A stretch of 64,000 bases of DNA from Castanea sativa (taxonomy: Eukaryota; Streptophyta; Magnoliopsida; Fagales; Fagaceae), in the NCBI RefSeq assembly GCF_040712315.1, contig NC_134020.1, positions 36,386,751 to 36,450,750 of the forward strand, written 5' to 3'. The first letter of the stretch is position 1, and each line of letters starts with the position of its first letter. The notes under the pieces are model-generated. The model searched no databases. It had not been told where the DNA came from and was given only the letters and a program-made list of their open reading frames with translations. The translations under genes were made by a program, and so were the position numbers. Shown here piece by piece: positions 23,397 to 34,418 of the stretch.

Positions 23397-24316
23397 CAAA
23401 ATGAAGAAAATATGAACATAAAGAAATAAGAGTAGCACCAAGAAAGTATTAACATTGCTTGAAGTATATGCTTGAATTATTTTAGTTAGAAGCTTAACCA
23501 ACAACCTTCTTGAAATAACTTACAAATGATATGTACAAAATTCATCATTTTTAAAACATAAAGCACTATCACTGCATACTCTTGCAGTGCAATGATCACT
23601 CTACAAGTATAAGTGCTTGTGAGATGTAGGGGCAAGAGCCAGAATTTAAGCCTCCAGAAAGGAGTTTTACACACATATACACTTAGATTAGACTAGAAGT
23701 TTCACACACATATGCACTTAGATTAAATTAGAGTAGAATTCTATCTTATAAAAAATAAAAAATAAAAAAACGTAAAGCACTGCAAACCTTTGGCAATCAT
23801 GGCAAAGCAAGCAAGAAAGGAGGGGGGTGTTGAATCATTCATGGCAAGTAAGAAACGCATAAAAAATAAGTTACAATATTACTAGCAATTGATCTTTTTC
23901 TTATGTGTAGTAGATGCACTAAAAAGCCTCTTTGGAAAACAAAGCATAAAATGATAGACAAAACTTACAATCTCCAAGGGCGTGTGAAATGAGTCCCTTC
24001 GGCTCGCCATTGGAGAAACTTCACCACAGCCTAGCATTAGTCTGAGTCTACCCCAAAATTTGGAAGAAATAAAACAGCATGGAATGGTCCTCAGGTTTTG
24101 ATCATCCTGGTGTAGGTGGGAACTTAAAGATCGCTTGGACACAAAGGAAGAGTGGCTACTACTGCAGGTAGTTGTTGGTGTTGACGTTTGAATTGAAGGG
24201 CAAAAGAATTTTTGCGTTGCTTGAGAAGGATTTGATGAGAGAGAGCTATCATGGTGATGAGGTTGGTTCATGAACTCGGTTAAGGTTAACCGTCTCATTT
24301 GTGGATGGGACATCAT
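17073..24316 (-). CDS. MIP1 leucine-zipper / DUF547 domain protein, ten-exon model
   Basis: Exons on the minus strand: 24316-23969, 23318-23268, 21664-21548, 21323-20880, 18886-18456, 18275-18176, 17967-17908, 17761-17672, 17577-17470, 17381-17073. All introns are GT...AG and the spliced length is 2058 nt (685 aa plus stop). The ATG at 24316 has an in-frame TGA upstream. Residues about 117-205 form a leucine-zipper coiled coil (EQQKREHLERE, MLQKMLNQEENMHEVL, ELAMVEGEILRLEGQI), the MIP1 zipper. DUF547 spans about 464-630: NQQKLAFWINMYNACIMH, YGVPSTPEKLLALMNKA, NAQAIEHFILRKP, NVTFALCCGTLSSPAVRMYT. Family members are plant proteins of unclear biochemical role, named from a MADS-protein interactor. 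Reading frame looks intact and no lesion is seen. Least certain: exon 1 and the 5' UTR. Confidence 0.85.
18899..19834 (-). mobile_element. TRIM-type LTR retrotransposon in intron 4
   Basis: Two 323-bp LTRs (18899-19221 and 19512-19834, TGTTA...TAACA) flank a 290-bp interior. On the minus strand the primer site TGGTATCAGAGC (complement of initiator tRNA-Met) is at 19500-19511 beside the 19512 LTR, and a polypurine tract (GAGAGGGGG) is at about 19222-19236. Flanks are aatgt at 18894-18898 and 19835-19839, a perfect 5-bp TSD. Total 936 bp, no coding capacity, so it needs trans enzymes. It lies in the same orientation as the host gene. Confidence 0.92.
19763..20010. repeat. 124-bp tandem duplication across a TRIM LTR edge
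   Basis: 19763-19886 and 19887-20010 are near-identical. The unit begins ttggaaacttggct, includes the last 72 bp of the TRIM LTR, the aatgt TSD and about 50 bp of host intron. It arose after the TRIM inserted, since the junction is copied. Confidence 0.9.
20118..20758. mobile_element. MITE with long terminal inverted repeats, host of a nested MITE
   Basis: The left end GCTAAAATTCAATTT and inner blocks (tcaattttgtcc, atgagtcaatctaatcc) reappear inverted at the right end (AAATTGAATTTTAAC, attaactcattttgac), giving a foldback of roughly 400 bp once the 235-bp insertion at 20447-20681 is removed. No clear TSD read. Lies in intron 4 of the DUF547 gene. Confidence 0.6.
20447..20681. mobile_element. 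PIF/Harbinger-like MITE, nested
   Basis: 235 bp with ends GGATCCGTTTGGATA and TATCCAAACAATCAC and flanking TAA trinucleotides at 20444-20446 and 20682-20684. The GTTTGGATA terminus and 3-bp TAA target fit PIF/Harbinger-type MITEs. It sits inside the palindromic MITE 20118-20758. Confidence 0.68.
22070..22217. mobile_element. Short foldback MITE in intron 2
   Basis: About 148 bp with inverted ends: aatgtgtgtcccaagagca at left and an inverted gggcacacatt at right; each end is itself partly palindromic (tgtgcccTAAgggcacaca). No firm TSD. Confidence 0.5.
23337..23394. repeat. (AT)n microsatellite in intron 1
   Basis: About 29 uninterrupted AT dinucleotides, starting 19 bases upstream (in transcript sense) of the exon 2 acceptor at 23318. 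Confidence 0.92.
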
Positions 24317-24672
24317 GCAGAGAAAAGAATGGTATTGTGGTTGTGGGGGCTTTACTTGGCGTAGCTTGCACTTGTAGCTTCAGAGTTAGAATAGCGGTTA
24401 TACCTTCTGCTGAGGAGTCTTTAAGTCTTCTAATGTTTCTAATGTCTACATCATTTATAGTAAAATAAACACGTAACAACTAACTTATAATAATGTATCA
24501 ATGACCAATGAATCTAATTAATGAGGTTTTGTACCTCCACCCATTAATCAAATTAAATCTTTGCTCTATCTGACAATATAATCAAAACAACATAATTAAA
24601 TTTAAAAGTGAAAGAGGACATGTTATTAATTCCTGCTTGGTTTATATTTATATATTAATCATTATATTTTCT
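24317..24672 (-). promoter_or_regulatory. 5' UTR/promoter-side region of the DUF547 gene
   Basis: Upstream of the ATG at 24316 the minus strand carries a short out-of-frame open frame (24479-24249) overlapping exon 1, a candidate upstream ORF if transcribed. No convincing TATA box could be chosen. The region runs into a Helitron at about 24673. Confidence 0.3.
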
Positions 24673-25391
24673 TCCCTATATATTAAGGGGATTCAAAAAG
24701 TTAGTTATGACTTTAAAAAATGTCAAAAATAACCCTAATCAACTAATCTAATTAGATAATCCATATTCTTAAAAAATAAAAAACAGGGTTAAAATTTTAA
24801 TTCAACAAAATTCAAAAAAAAAAAAAAAGATTAGAGAAAATTTTTTCTTAAAAATTAGTACACTTTCTAAAAAAACCATCCCACCTTCTTAAAAAAACCA
24901 CCCTACGGTTTTCTATTAAAAAAACACATATCCTAAATTCTCTAAAAAAATAAAAAATAAAAACTACCCCACCTTCTTTAAAAAAATCCCACCCACCGTT
25001 TCCTATTAAAAAAAAAAACTGCCACATATCACATAAAAAAAAAAAGATGTTTGGTAGAGTAGTTTGAGATGAAATTTTTGTAGTTTGAGATGAGATTTTT
25101 GTAATTTTTTGAAATATGTGTGAGTGAAAAAGTGTGTGTAATGTTATTTAAAATGTAAAAATGTGAGTTTGGGATAGGGTACCAAACAGGCCCTAAACAT
25201 CTTTCAATGTTATTTTATGTTCATTCTTTAGAGCTAGCCTTATTTCTTGGCTATATTAGTGGTTCTAAACCTGCAATTTTTGTGGAAAAATAAGTGTAAA
25301 TCTCAAATTAAAATAAGTGAAAAATTATAATACTAATCCCCAAAAAAAAAAAAGTTTCATCACACATGTGGAGCGCGTGTGATGAGACTAG
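24673..25391 (+). mobile_element. Non-autonomous Helitron (719 bp)
   Basis: The 3' end is firm: a hairpin with CATCACAC/GTGTGATG arms, then agaCTAG at 25388-25391 followed by T. The 5' end is placed at TCCCTATATATTAAGGGG because the next element starts with the related TCTGTATATATTAAGAGG. No TSD, as expected. An internal MITE-like piece (gtttggta...taccaaac) lies at about 25052-25190. No Rep/helicase coding. Confidence 0.6.
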
Positions 25392-25643
25392 TCTGTATAT
25401 ATTAAGAGGATTTGAAAAGTTAGTTATTACTTTTTTTTACTGTAAAAAATAACCCTAATCTAATTAACTTATTCTTATTCCTCAAAAATAGAAATAATTC
25501 ATAAAAAAGAGTTAAAACTATAAATCAACAAAATTAAACTTTTTTTTACTGTAAAAAATACCTCTAATTTAATTAACTTATTCTTATTTCTCAAAAAAAG
25601 AAATAACCCATAAAAAAATAAAAGTTAAAACTGTAAATCAACA
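25392..25643 (+). mobile_element. Helitron 5' fragment
   Basis: Begins TCTGTATATATTAAGAGG directly after the CTAG of the preceding Helitron and continues with the same internal motifs (gttagttatta, aaaataaccctaatc). It contains a duplicated 120-bp piece and is cut off at 25643 by another Helitron end, so its own 3' hairpin is missing here. Confidence 0.5.
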
Positions 25644-28403
25644 CTAGTCTCTGAGCACACGCGTGAGTGCATGCTCAGAGACTCTTCTATTTTTTGGGTA
25701 AGGGTTAATTTAGAGCATTTATTATAATTTGGGATTACTACATTTATAGATAAGTTATCCAGTATCATTCTTGCTTTAGCAAATTTGTATATATGACAAT
25801 TGCTTACAAAGTTATCAAATGTGCAATGAAAGGCACAAAAAAGAAAAATATTAAATTTCATAAGGTAGGATATTTATATTACAAAAAATGTTTTCTAACA
25901 ACTACTTCATAGATTAACTACCATTTCATTCACCCGAATTCATCTAATGTGTCTTCTATGCAATCTAACTAAATTGTTGATATGTTACCCTAAAAAAAAT
26001 ACAAAAAAAAAGAGAGAGTAAGATTTAAATGTAAGAAAAACAACAAACAAAAATAATAAGAGGAAGAGAGGGCACCATTTAGAACACATACTCTAAAATA
26101 ATGAGTCAAACCTGATAACCACAAAGAAAAAAAAAATCAATATATATCATTCCTATTGTTTAAAAAATAGTCATTAATTAGAGAAAATACTTAAACACCC
26201 ATCAAATTGTCCAAATAAAATAAAAGAAAAATAAAATCCATCAACCTTGATTTCCTATAAAATCCATCAACGTTGGTTTCCTATTTTTTGCAACTTCAAG
26301 CAAAAAAAAAAAGAAAAAAAAAAGAGAAGAGAAGGTAAGGTAAGATAATGATATAATAAAAGAAAAGAAAAATAAAAAAATATATAAGAAAAGATAAGAT
26401 AATGATATGAAAATGATAATGATAATCTTAACAAAGTGGAAGCCTTTTAGTATCTAAATCACGATAAAATAATATATTTTTGTTGGAGATAAAATAACCC
26501 TTTTTTTACAAATTAAACCATAATCCAAGACTTTTAGAATTTTTTTTTAAAAAAAAAACGTTAATAACCTGAGGGAAACGACCTTCAACCTTGAGCGTTA
26601 TGATGGCAAGGCATGAAACTTGGTGGCAAAAAATAACCTGTACATATAATAGAACTTGTTCGATATGGCCCAAAAAAAAAATCAATACATATCATTCCCA
26701 TTGTTTAAAAAATAGTCATTAATTAGAGAAAATACTTAAACACCCATCAAACTGTCCAAATAAAAGAAAAGAAAAATAAAATCCATCAACCTTGATTTCC
26801 TATTTTTTTTGCAACTTCAAGCAAAAAAAAAAAACCATCAACGTTGGTTTAATTTTTTTTTTTTGTGCAACTTCAAGCAAAAAAAAAAAAGAGAAGATAA
26901 GGTAAGGTAAGATAATGATATAATAAAAGAAAAGAAAAATAAAAAAAATATAAGAAAAGATAAGATAATGATATGAAAATGATAATGATAATCTTAATAA
27001 AGTGGAGTCCTTTTAGTATCTAAATCACGATAAAATAATATTTTTTTTGGAGATAAAACAACTCTTTTCTTACAAATTAAACCATAATCCAAGACTTTCA
27101 AAAATTTAAAAACAAAAAAAAAAAATGTTACTAACTTGAGGGAAACAACTTTCAACCCCGAGCGTTATGATGGCAAGGCATTAAGCTTGGTGGCAAAAAA
27201 AACCCCTGTATATATAATAGATCCTGTTCGATGTGGCCTAAAAAAAAAAAATCAATATATATCATTCCTATTGTTTAAAAAATAGTCATTAATTAGATAA
27301 AATACTTAAACACCCATCAAACTGTCCAAATAAAAGAAAAGAAAAATAAAATCCATCAACCTTGATTTCCTATTAAATCCATCAACGTTGGTTTCTTATT
27401 TTTTTGCAACTTCAAGCAAAAAAAAAAAAAACCATCAACGTTGATTTCCTTTTTTTTTTTTGAAAATTAAACCAAAAAAAAAAAAAAAAAACCATCAACG
27501 TTGATTTCCTTTTTTTTTTTGCAACTCAAGCAAAAAAAAAAAAAAAAAAAGAGAAAATAAGATAAGGTAAGATAATGATATGAAAATGATAATGATAATG
27601 TTAACAAAGTGGAGCCCTTTTAGTATCTAAATCACAATAAAATAATATTTTTTTGTTGGAGATAAAACAACCCTTTTTTTACAAATTAAACCATAATCCA
27701 AGACTTTCAAAAAAAGAAAAAAAAAAAAACAAACAAATGTTACTAACTTGAGGGAAACAACTTTCAACCCTGAGCGTTATGATGGCAAGACATTAAGCTT
27801 GGTGGCAAAAAAAAAAAAACCTGTACATATAATAGAACTCGTTCGATGTGGCCCCAAAAAAGAAAAGAAAAATCAGACTTAAAAAATGAACATAAGGGAA
27901 ACAAACTTCATGCATACAGAAATAAAACCTGTTCCATATGGCCCAAAATCAGTTCGTGCCGTCATCACTAAACACAAAAAAGTGAGATCAGAGAGAGAGA
28001 GGGCTGAAATTTTATATAAGAAAAAACTTACCTCAAATCTATGCTGTTGTTGTTGTCGTTTGTATTGAAATCTGAAGCAAAGAGGTAGGTGAAAGGAGTT
28101 TGAAAACACAGAATTGAGAGAATTGCATAACTGAAGAAGAAGCAATTTGAGTTTGAAAACTAACGTAAGTGTACTGGAAGTGTACTCCTATTTTGTAGAT
28201 AGTGTTTTACGTGAAAGTTAAAGGATCATTTTTACCAAGTTTTGCCCCTACTTAAACATAGGCTATAGGGGTATTTTAGACCAAAAAAAATCTTTTACCA
28301 AACTATTTTTTAGTTTTGTCTCTACTTAAACCTAGGGGTTTAGGGGTATTTTGGAACAAAAAAAAATCCACTCCAAACAGGTGTAGCCGCTTAAATAGTA
28401 GTA
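25644..28403 (-). mobile_element. Helitron-like element carrying 0.55-kb tandem repeats
   Basis: On the minus strand the 3' terminus is CTAG at 25647-25644 with T next to it, preceded by a degenerate hairpin (gagcacacgcgtgagtgcatgctc). The probable 5' terminus near 28403 reads TACTACTATTTAAGCGGC, like the TCTATACTACTATTTAAG ends seen at 30655 and 31865. The 3' and 5' ends belong to two terminal styles, so pairing them is an inference; the span could be two overlapping elements. No recognisable protein. Confidence 0.45.
26137..27850. repeat. Three tandem copies of a 545-600 bp unit
   Basis: The marker tcaatatatatcattcc recurs at 26137, 26682 and 27252. Each unit has the same order of blocks: cattaattagagaaaatac, aaatccatcaacctt, gataaggtaagataatg, ttttagtatctaaatcac, gagcgttatgatggcaag and gttcgatgtggcc. 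Units differ mainly in A/T run lengths. Confidence 0.9.
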
Positions 28404-28540
28404 CTAGCTCTGAGCACGCGCTCATGCGCGTGCTCAGATTCTCTTTCATTTTTTGGGCAAGAGTTAATTTAGAGCATATATTATAATTTGGGATTACTAT
28501 ATTTTCCAATCACAAAAAAAAACCTAGAGGTGTGATGAAA
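28404..28540 (-). mobile_element. Helitron 3' terminus
   Basis: A-CTAG at 28404-28407 with a perfect 10-bp hairpin (GAGCACGCGC, TCAT, GCGCGTGCTC). The related sequence extends to cctagaggtgtgatga near 28539. The 5' end of the element is not identified. The CTAG abuts the 5' end of the neighbouring element, so one may have inserted into the other. Confidence 0.6.
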
Positions 28541-28875
28541 AATTGAGTGGTGGCCGGAATATAAATTGAAATACAAAAAAGTAGGAAAACGAATTTGTGT
28601 TATTCTCATATGAACCAAACTATCATGACTTGGGACAATGTTTTGCAATTTCACTTTGTCATATGCATTTCTACTTAAAATGTAGGGTCCATGGTGTGGT
28701 TGCGAGATTAATGCTGTAGTAAAGTAATCCAAGGAAGGATGTTTCCACTTGTCCCACCTTTACTTTTTGGAAGACCACAAAGTTGATTGAAACTCCTAGA
28801 AATTATTTTCTTATTTTATTAGAGAGAGAGAGAAAGAGATTGCATAATAAATTAATAATAAATTGTTGTGTTCAC

Positions 28876-29077
28876 CACCGAGCGCGTTGGTCAACTGGTA
28901 AGGGGTTGTCCTAGCTTAACCAAGGTCTTGTGTTCGAGCCTTGGGCATGCAGCTGCGTTAAAACTCGGTTGGGAGAGCTTTGCCGCCCTTGTGGTCCTAC
29001 CCGGCTCGAATCCGGATTTAGTTGGAGCCCCTATGGTTCCGGATACCGGGTGGTTTAACCAAAAAAAAAAAAAAAAG
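28876..29077 (+). mobile_element. tRNA-derived SINE with 15-bp TSD
   Basis: A 202-bp insertion flanked by perfect 15-bp copies of aattgttgtgttcac (28861-28875 and 29078-29092). The tRNA-like head has an A box in GCGTTGGTCAACTGG and a B box in GTGTTCGAGCC; the tail is a run of 16 A. SINEs are Pol III-transcribed and moved by LINE enzymes. The long perfect TSD and clean poly(A) suggest a young insertion. Confidence 0.93.
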
Positions 29078-29092
29078 AATTGTTGTGTTCAC

Positions 29093-30267
29093 ACTACACT
29101 TGGGTTTTGAAGAAGAAAAAGAAATGGACCAACAGAGGCAAAAGTAGATGCTTGAAAAAGCAGAGACGTTACCCATAACGGTCAACATGGCGCCAATCAA
29201 CCAGCCTCTCAGCTTTGTGTCAAAATGGCATAATCATCCTTATATCATTATTCTCTAGGTATTTGGTATTTTATATATACTATAATTTTGTCACATTTTA
29301 TTTATAGATATTACACATTTCTTTTAATAGGTATATGTTGGGGAGGTGAGAGGTGGGATTTAATTATATAAGTCTTATACATGAGTTTATAACTTATAAA
29401 CACTGGATTCTCCACCCAAAAAAAAAAAAGAAAGAAAAAAAAAAAAGAGAGAGAAAACAATCCTATAAGAGCCCATTATTTGTCTCAAAAAAAATAAGAG
29501 CACATTATAAATGGTAATCTTAGAATATTTGTTAATGAACTATTTTAGAAAAAATTTGATATAATTTTCATAAAAAATATTAAGATCAGTAAAAAAAAAG
29601 TTAGTTTTTTTTTTCTTTTCCCAAAAAGAGTTCCTAAAAATATTTTATAAACCAATGCCATTAGGATAATAAGTTGCAATGGGAGCAACATTATTTTTAT
29701 ATGATATCATTATTGATACTCTACTTTTGTTACAATTATACATCAAAATCACAATAGGTAATGTTAATAATAATTGTTAAAAGAATGGTGAAAAAATTAC
29801 TATATTTAAAGGGAAAATTCAACAGAATTGATTCCGGCTGTGTTTCCTTGTTTCATGACTTTATAAGATTAAAAAAAATCTATTAGTACGTCGCCAATCG
29901 CCACCATTTTTTTTTAAACTTGTTCGCAGCCTCTCATTAGTTCCCGAGATCATGTTCAGATTTTGCGCTCCTCTTCTTTTCTATTATCATCACATTCGGT
30001 TCATATTTGTTTTCTTTTTTTAAATAAAGAATCTTGAACATTTGAAAAATGATTCTTGAGTTTTGTCCTTATCACTGCACGAATTTAGAGTCATTTCTCC
30101 ATTGGCTCCTTTTAATGATTTCCATTAATTCATCTGTTTCAAAATGGCAAAACTTTTTGTCAGGTATAACATGTTAAAATGATCACCATAATTCGTGATG
30201 AAAAATATAGCTTTTGAGAAGAAGAAGAAATAACTGCTGCATGCCCAACAAACACGAATAGAACATA
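29093..30267. other. AT-rich intergenic, nothing recognised
   Basis: Low-complexity A/T runs; no open frame with a recognisable domain, no clear terminal repeats. Confidence 0.45.
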
Positions 30268-30655
30268 CTAGTCTCATCACACGCATGAGACTTTTCTTTC
30301 TTAATGGTCCTATTTTGTAGAAAAAAACTGTATTTAATTATTTTATATATATATGATTTTTATTTTAAAAATCTAATTTATAAGTAAATAAATAAATTTA
30401 AAAATTAATAGGAAAATTGTCCTATTTTTTAGGTAATATTTTAGTGGGAGTTGAAGTTGCATTTTTACCGGATTATCCTTTAGTTTTATCTCTACTTAAA
30501 CATAAGACTGTAGGGGCATCTTTAAACTAAAAAAATGAGTTTTTACCAGATTATCCTTTAGTTTTGTCTCTATTTAAACATAGGACTGCAGGGGCATTTT
30601 TGAACTAAAAAAATAGGAATCCAAACAGGAGAAGCCCCTTAAATAGTAGTATAGA
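30268..30655 (-). mobile_element. Non-autonomous Helitron, complete (388 bp)
   Basis: Minus strand: 5' TCTATACTACTATTTAAG starting at 30655 with A before it (plus-strand T at 30656), 3' hairpin (GTCTCAT/ATGAGAC) and CTAG ending at 30268 followed by T. All hallmarks of A^T Helitron insertion are present. Internally it has a duplicated block tttaccagattatcctttag. Confidence 0.8.
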
Positions 30656-30926
30656 TAATTGCAATAGATACAAACCATTTTGACAATCACGCTTCTCAGA
30701 GATCGTAGGAACAGCAGAGGACTCTTGACATTGCAAATTTCTATGCAGCGGATCAAGTTGAGAAAAAGTTCGATCGTTTTGAAGGAAAAAAATATTTGGT
30801 ACCAAATAAATAGCAGTCGGCTATAAAAAAATCTAATGATTGAGAGGTACGTGCAAAATAACCCTATCAACATTCCACCACAATGTTAGTGGGTTGTTAA
30901 ATAAATTTGAAAATCAACTGAAGAGT

Positions 30927-31165
30927 GACCTTATTTTGTAGGCAATATTTTAGTGCAAGTTAGACATGTATTTTACCAAACTATCATTTAGTTTTGTTTC
31001 TACTTAAATCTAGGGATGTAGGGGTATTTTAAACAAAACAAAAAAAAAAATCTTTTACCAAACTATCATTTAGTTTTGTCTCTACTTAAGCCTAGGGGTG
31101 TAGGAGTATTTTGAAACAAAAAAATCCACTCCAAACAGGTGCAGCTGCTTAAATAGTAGTATAGA
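30927..31165 (-). mobile_element. Helitron 5' end fragment
   Basis: Minus strand starts TCTATACTACTATTTAAG at 31165, preceded by A, and shares inner motifs (caggtgcagctgcttaaat; accaaactatcatttagtt twice) with the copy ending at 28403. The 3' terminus was not found. Confidence 0.6.
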
Positions 31166-31189
31166 TAGATAAATAAAAAATTAAAATTA

Positions 31190-32000
31190 AAATAACTACC
31201 CAACGTTCATAAAATCAGAAAGTTGGTTATTTCATTTTTGACTTTTAAAAATACACTTAACTTAATAAATTTATTTTTATTCCTTAAAAAAAAAAAAGGT
31301 TGAAACTGTAAATCAAAAAAATAAAATAACTACCCAGCATTTATAAAACTAGAAAGTTGGTTATTACCTTTTTAGATTCTCAAAAAAGAAAAATTATTGT
31401 CTTTTTTACTTTCAAAAACACCCTTAATTTAATTAACCTATTTGTATTCCTTAAAAAAACTAGTCTCATCACACGCGCTTCGCGCGTGCGATAAGACTTT
31501 TCTTTTTTAGTGGTCCTATTTTGTAGAAAAAAAATGTTTTTAATTATTTTATATATATATATATGATTTCTATTTTAAAAATCTAATTTATAAATGAATA
31601 AATCAATTTAAAAATTAATAGGAGAGTGGTCCTATTTTTTAGGCAATATTTTAGTAGGAGTTAGAGTTGCATTTTTACCAGATTGTCCTTTAGTTTTGTT
31701 TTTACTTAAACATAAGACTGTAAGGGCATCTTTGAACTAAAAAAATGAGTTTTTACCAGATTGTCGTTTAATTTTGTCTCTATTTAAACATAGGACTGTA
31801 GGGGCATTTTTGAACTAAAAAAATAGGAATCCAAACAAGGAAAGCCCCTTAAATAGTAGTATAGAAAAAATAAGGTTAAAACTGTAAATCAACAAAAAAA
31901 AAAAACCACCCAGCGTTCATAAAAAAATATAAAATAAAATAAAATAAAAATCTTCCCACTTCCCAATTCCCACTTCCACTTCCCACCACCCTACCTTCTA
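31190..32000 (+). mobile_element. Helitron internal sequence interrupted by another Helitron
   Basis: 31190-31459 and 31866 onward match internal motifs of the 24673 and 25392 elements (gaaagttggttatta, ttaatttaattaac, then gttaaaactgtaaatcaac). The break point is exactly the 406-bp Helitron at 31460-31865, so that element inserted into an older relative. A piece of about 120 bp is repeated twice at 31195-31440. Confidence 0.5.
31460..31865 (-). mobile_element. Non-autonomous Helitron, complete (406 bp), nested
   Basis: Minus strand: 5' TCTATACTACTATTTAAG at 31865, 3' hairpin CACGCGC/GCGCGTG followed 11 bases later by CTAG at 31460 with T outside. Same family as 30268-30655 throughout. The 5' flanking base is T rather than the usual A. 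Confidence 0.78.
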
Positions 32001-32652
32001 AAAAAGGTAAATATTGATGAATATTCATGGTTCTTATCATATAAAAAAAATTAAAAAAAAAAAAACTATCCAAACAAGAAACACTCTCATTCCTACGTTT
32101 AAAAAAAAAAAAAAAACTTCCATAAAATCTTCTCCTTTCATTTGTTCCTCTCTTCTCCTTTCCAATGTTGTGGACTGTATGAGAAAAAAAAATTCTAATA
32201 ATATTAGATCTCATAGACTTCAAACTCACAATATTCCTTGAAGTTTCTTCTTTTTTATTTTATCATATTTTTAACCAATATTATCTTCTTCCACACTCAC
32301 TGTTTCATGTATTGAATTAATCTCAATGGTTGGGTGTTTTCCTGTCAAAATTGGTAAGCCTTTCAACAAAATTTATGTACCATTTTTTTCAATTTAATTA
32401 TATTGTGTATTGAACTTTCTCAATTACATATATTGTGAATCGGTAATTCTATAACCTTTTACGATATGTGAACTATATGAAAAATGTCATAGAAAATTTG
32501 GTTATGCGTGTGCCTTAGGATTTATGCATGTTTTTTGGGATTAATGTTCGACTAACTTTGGACTGTTGGTAACCATTTTTCCTTCTTTCTTTTAGCAACC
32601 AGCCATCGCTAACCGTTAGAGAAAAGAAAATTAGAGTATTATAAACTTTTTT

Positions 32653-33020
32653 GGGTAAACTACGAATTTGGTCTCTATTCTATACATCATATTTCAATTT
32701 GATCCCTAACCTTTTAATTGTGTCAATTTGGTCCCTAACTTTTCAATACTGTATCAATTTAATCCCTACAATTATCTTTTGGATGAAAATTAATGACGTG
32801 TCTAATGGCCAAAATAAAAAATTAGCTTATGTTGATGTGACAATAAACTAAAATTTTATTTTGGCTGTTTGCTATGTAAGAAATTTTCATCTAATATATA
32901 ATGGCAAAGACTAAATTGACACGACACTAAAAGATTAAGGACCAAATTGACACAATTGAAAGATTAAGGACCAAATTAAAATATGGTGTAAAAATTAGGA
33001 ACTAAATATGTAGTTTATCC
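32653..33020. mobile_element. MULE-type MITE with 80-bp TIRs
   Basis: 368 bp with long imperfect TIRs (GGGTAAACTAC... / ...GTAGTTTATCC; inner blocks caatttgatccctaacc and its inverse) and a perfect 9-bp flank aactttttt at 32644-32652 and 33021-33029. A 9-bp TSD fits Mutator-like elements. No transposase. Confidence 0.82.
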
Positions 33021-33739
33021 AACTTTTTTTTCTTCTTATTTTACAAATGCAAGGTAAGATCACTGAACAATAAGTTTTTGAAATCTAATATCATAAACAT
33101 TTCTTTTAGAGTTCTTCATATGACCATATATAGCACATAATAAAAATGTTCAAGTTGTCACTTTAAAACTAGTTATAGGTCCCGTGCGTTCCTTTTTTTT
33201 AAGTTCTTTTGTAAATTATTATTATTATTATTATTGAAATTCATATGAAAACTCATAAGTATTATTATTAAAAAATATTAAGTAGAAGAAACAATTGTAA
33301 ATAACAAAAACATAATTATAATCAATGAAAACAAAATTATGGATTTTGCTTCCAATCGTCGTATATTTATAAATAGACATTATTAGTGAAATAATGAATA
33401 AAATTTTATAATATATTATTTTTATAAAACTTGAAAGATTATTATATAAAATTTGGGACAGTACTTTTGTTTTATTAATACTCTTTTAACTACGGTATAT
33501 TATCTAAAAAATACTATGACACAAAATTTTAGTATTATGATATGCATATCCTTCTTAATGTGAAGGAAAGAAAAGACATGGCAGTAAATTTTTTTTTTAT
33601 TAATATTGAAATACAAATTAAGAGGAAAATTAAACTCTTTTTTTTTTTTGAGAGATAAGGAAACCGAAACATATATGTAATTTTCTTAAACATATATAAG
33701 TACTATCGCAATAGTAATTGATATGCATATCGTAATACT

Positions 33740-34215
33740 CATCAATTAATACCAATTAATAAGAATATGCATATCGTAATACTCCATCAATTAAAAAGGA
33801 TATTTATTCTCAACAAAAAATAATAATAATAAGGATATGCATATCGTAGTACTCATCACTTAATAATTACTATGGTACTTTTTCTTTTCATTTTTGTACC
33901 TTTGTTTTATTAATGCTAATTGATATTCCCATTTGAATATGGGGGATGGGCTAACAAAAGTACAAACAAAAATTTCCTCATCAATTAATACCAATTAATA
34001 AGAATATGCATATCGTAATACTCCATCAATTAAAAAGGATATTTATTCTCAAAAAAAAATTAATTAATAAGGATATGCATATCGTAGTACTCATCAATTA
34101 ATAATTACTATGGTACTTTTTCTTTTCATTTTTGTACCTTTGTTTTATTAATGCTAATTGATATTCCCATTTGAATATGGGGATGGGCTAAAAAAAGTAC
34201 AAACAAAAATTTCCT
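33740..34215. repeat. 239-bp tandem duplication
   Basis: 33740-33978 and 33979-34215 are near-identical, beginning catcaattaataccaatt and ending acaaaaatttcct. Differences are small indels in A runs, so the event is recent. Confidence 0.9.
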
Positions 34216-34418
34216 AGCTAAAAATAACAGATTGGAAGTTGTACGGCGTTTCCATTTTAATAATTCGCACCATAGTACTTGTTAATCGGCAGATTTGTTC
34301 AAAAATTTAGTTTAGACTTTGGAGTCAATGTTGTCACTAGTACTTGTCAATGTATATGGGCACTCTTGGAATTACAAATATTAGACTAAATTATGGATTG
34401 TATTCCCTTTAACTATTA

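Noticed and set aside
24249..24479. Independent small gene upstream of the DUF547 gene
   Set aside because: It overlaps exon 1 in another frame and has no domain; at most an upstream ORF.
25052..25190. Separate MITE within the first Helitron
   Set aside because: gtttggta/taccaaac ends are suggestive but no TSD could be read; mentioned only within the Helitron entry.
27879..28145. 88-codon minus-strand frame
   Set aside because: Low-complexity Q/F-rich frame within Helitron-type DNA; no domain and no conserved start.
28868..29110. 80-codon frame over the SINE
   Set aside because: It lies entirely on the SINE and its TSDs; the tRNA-like head explains the sequence.
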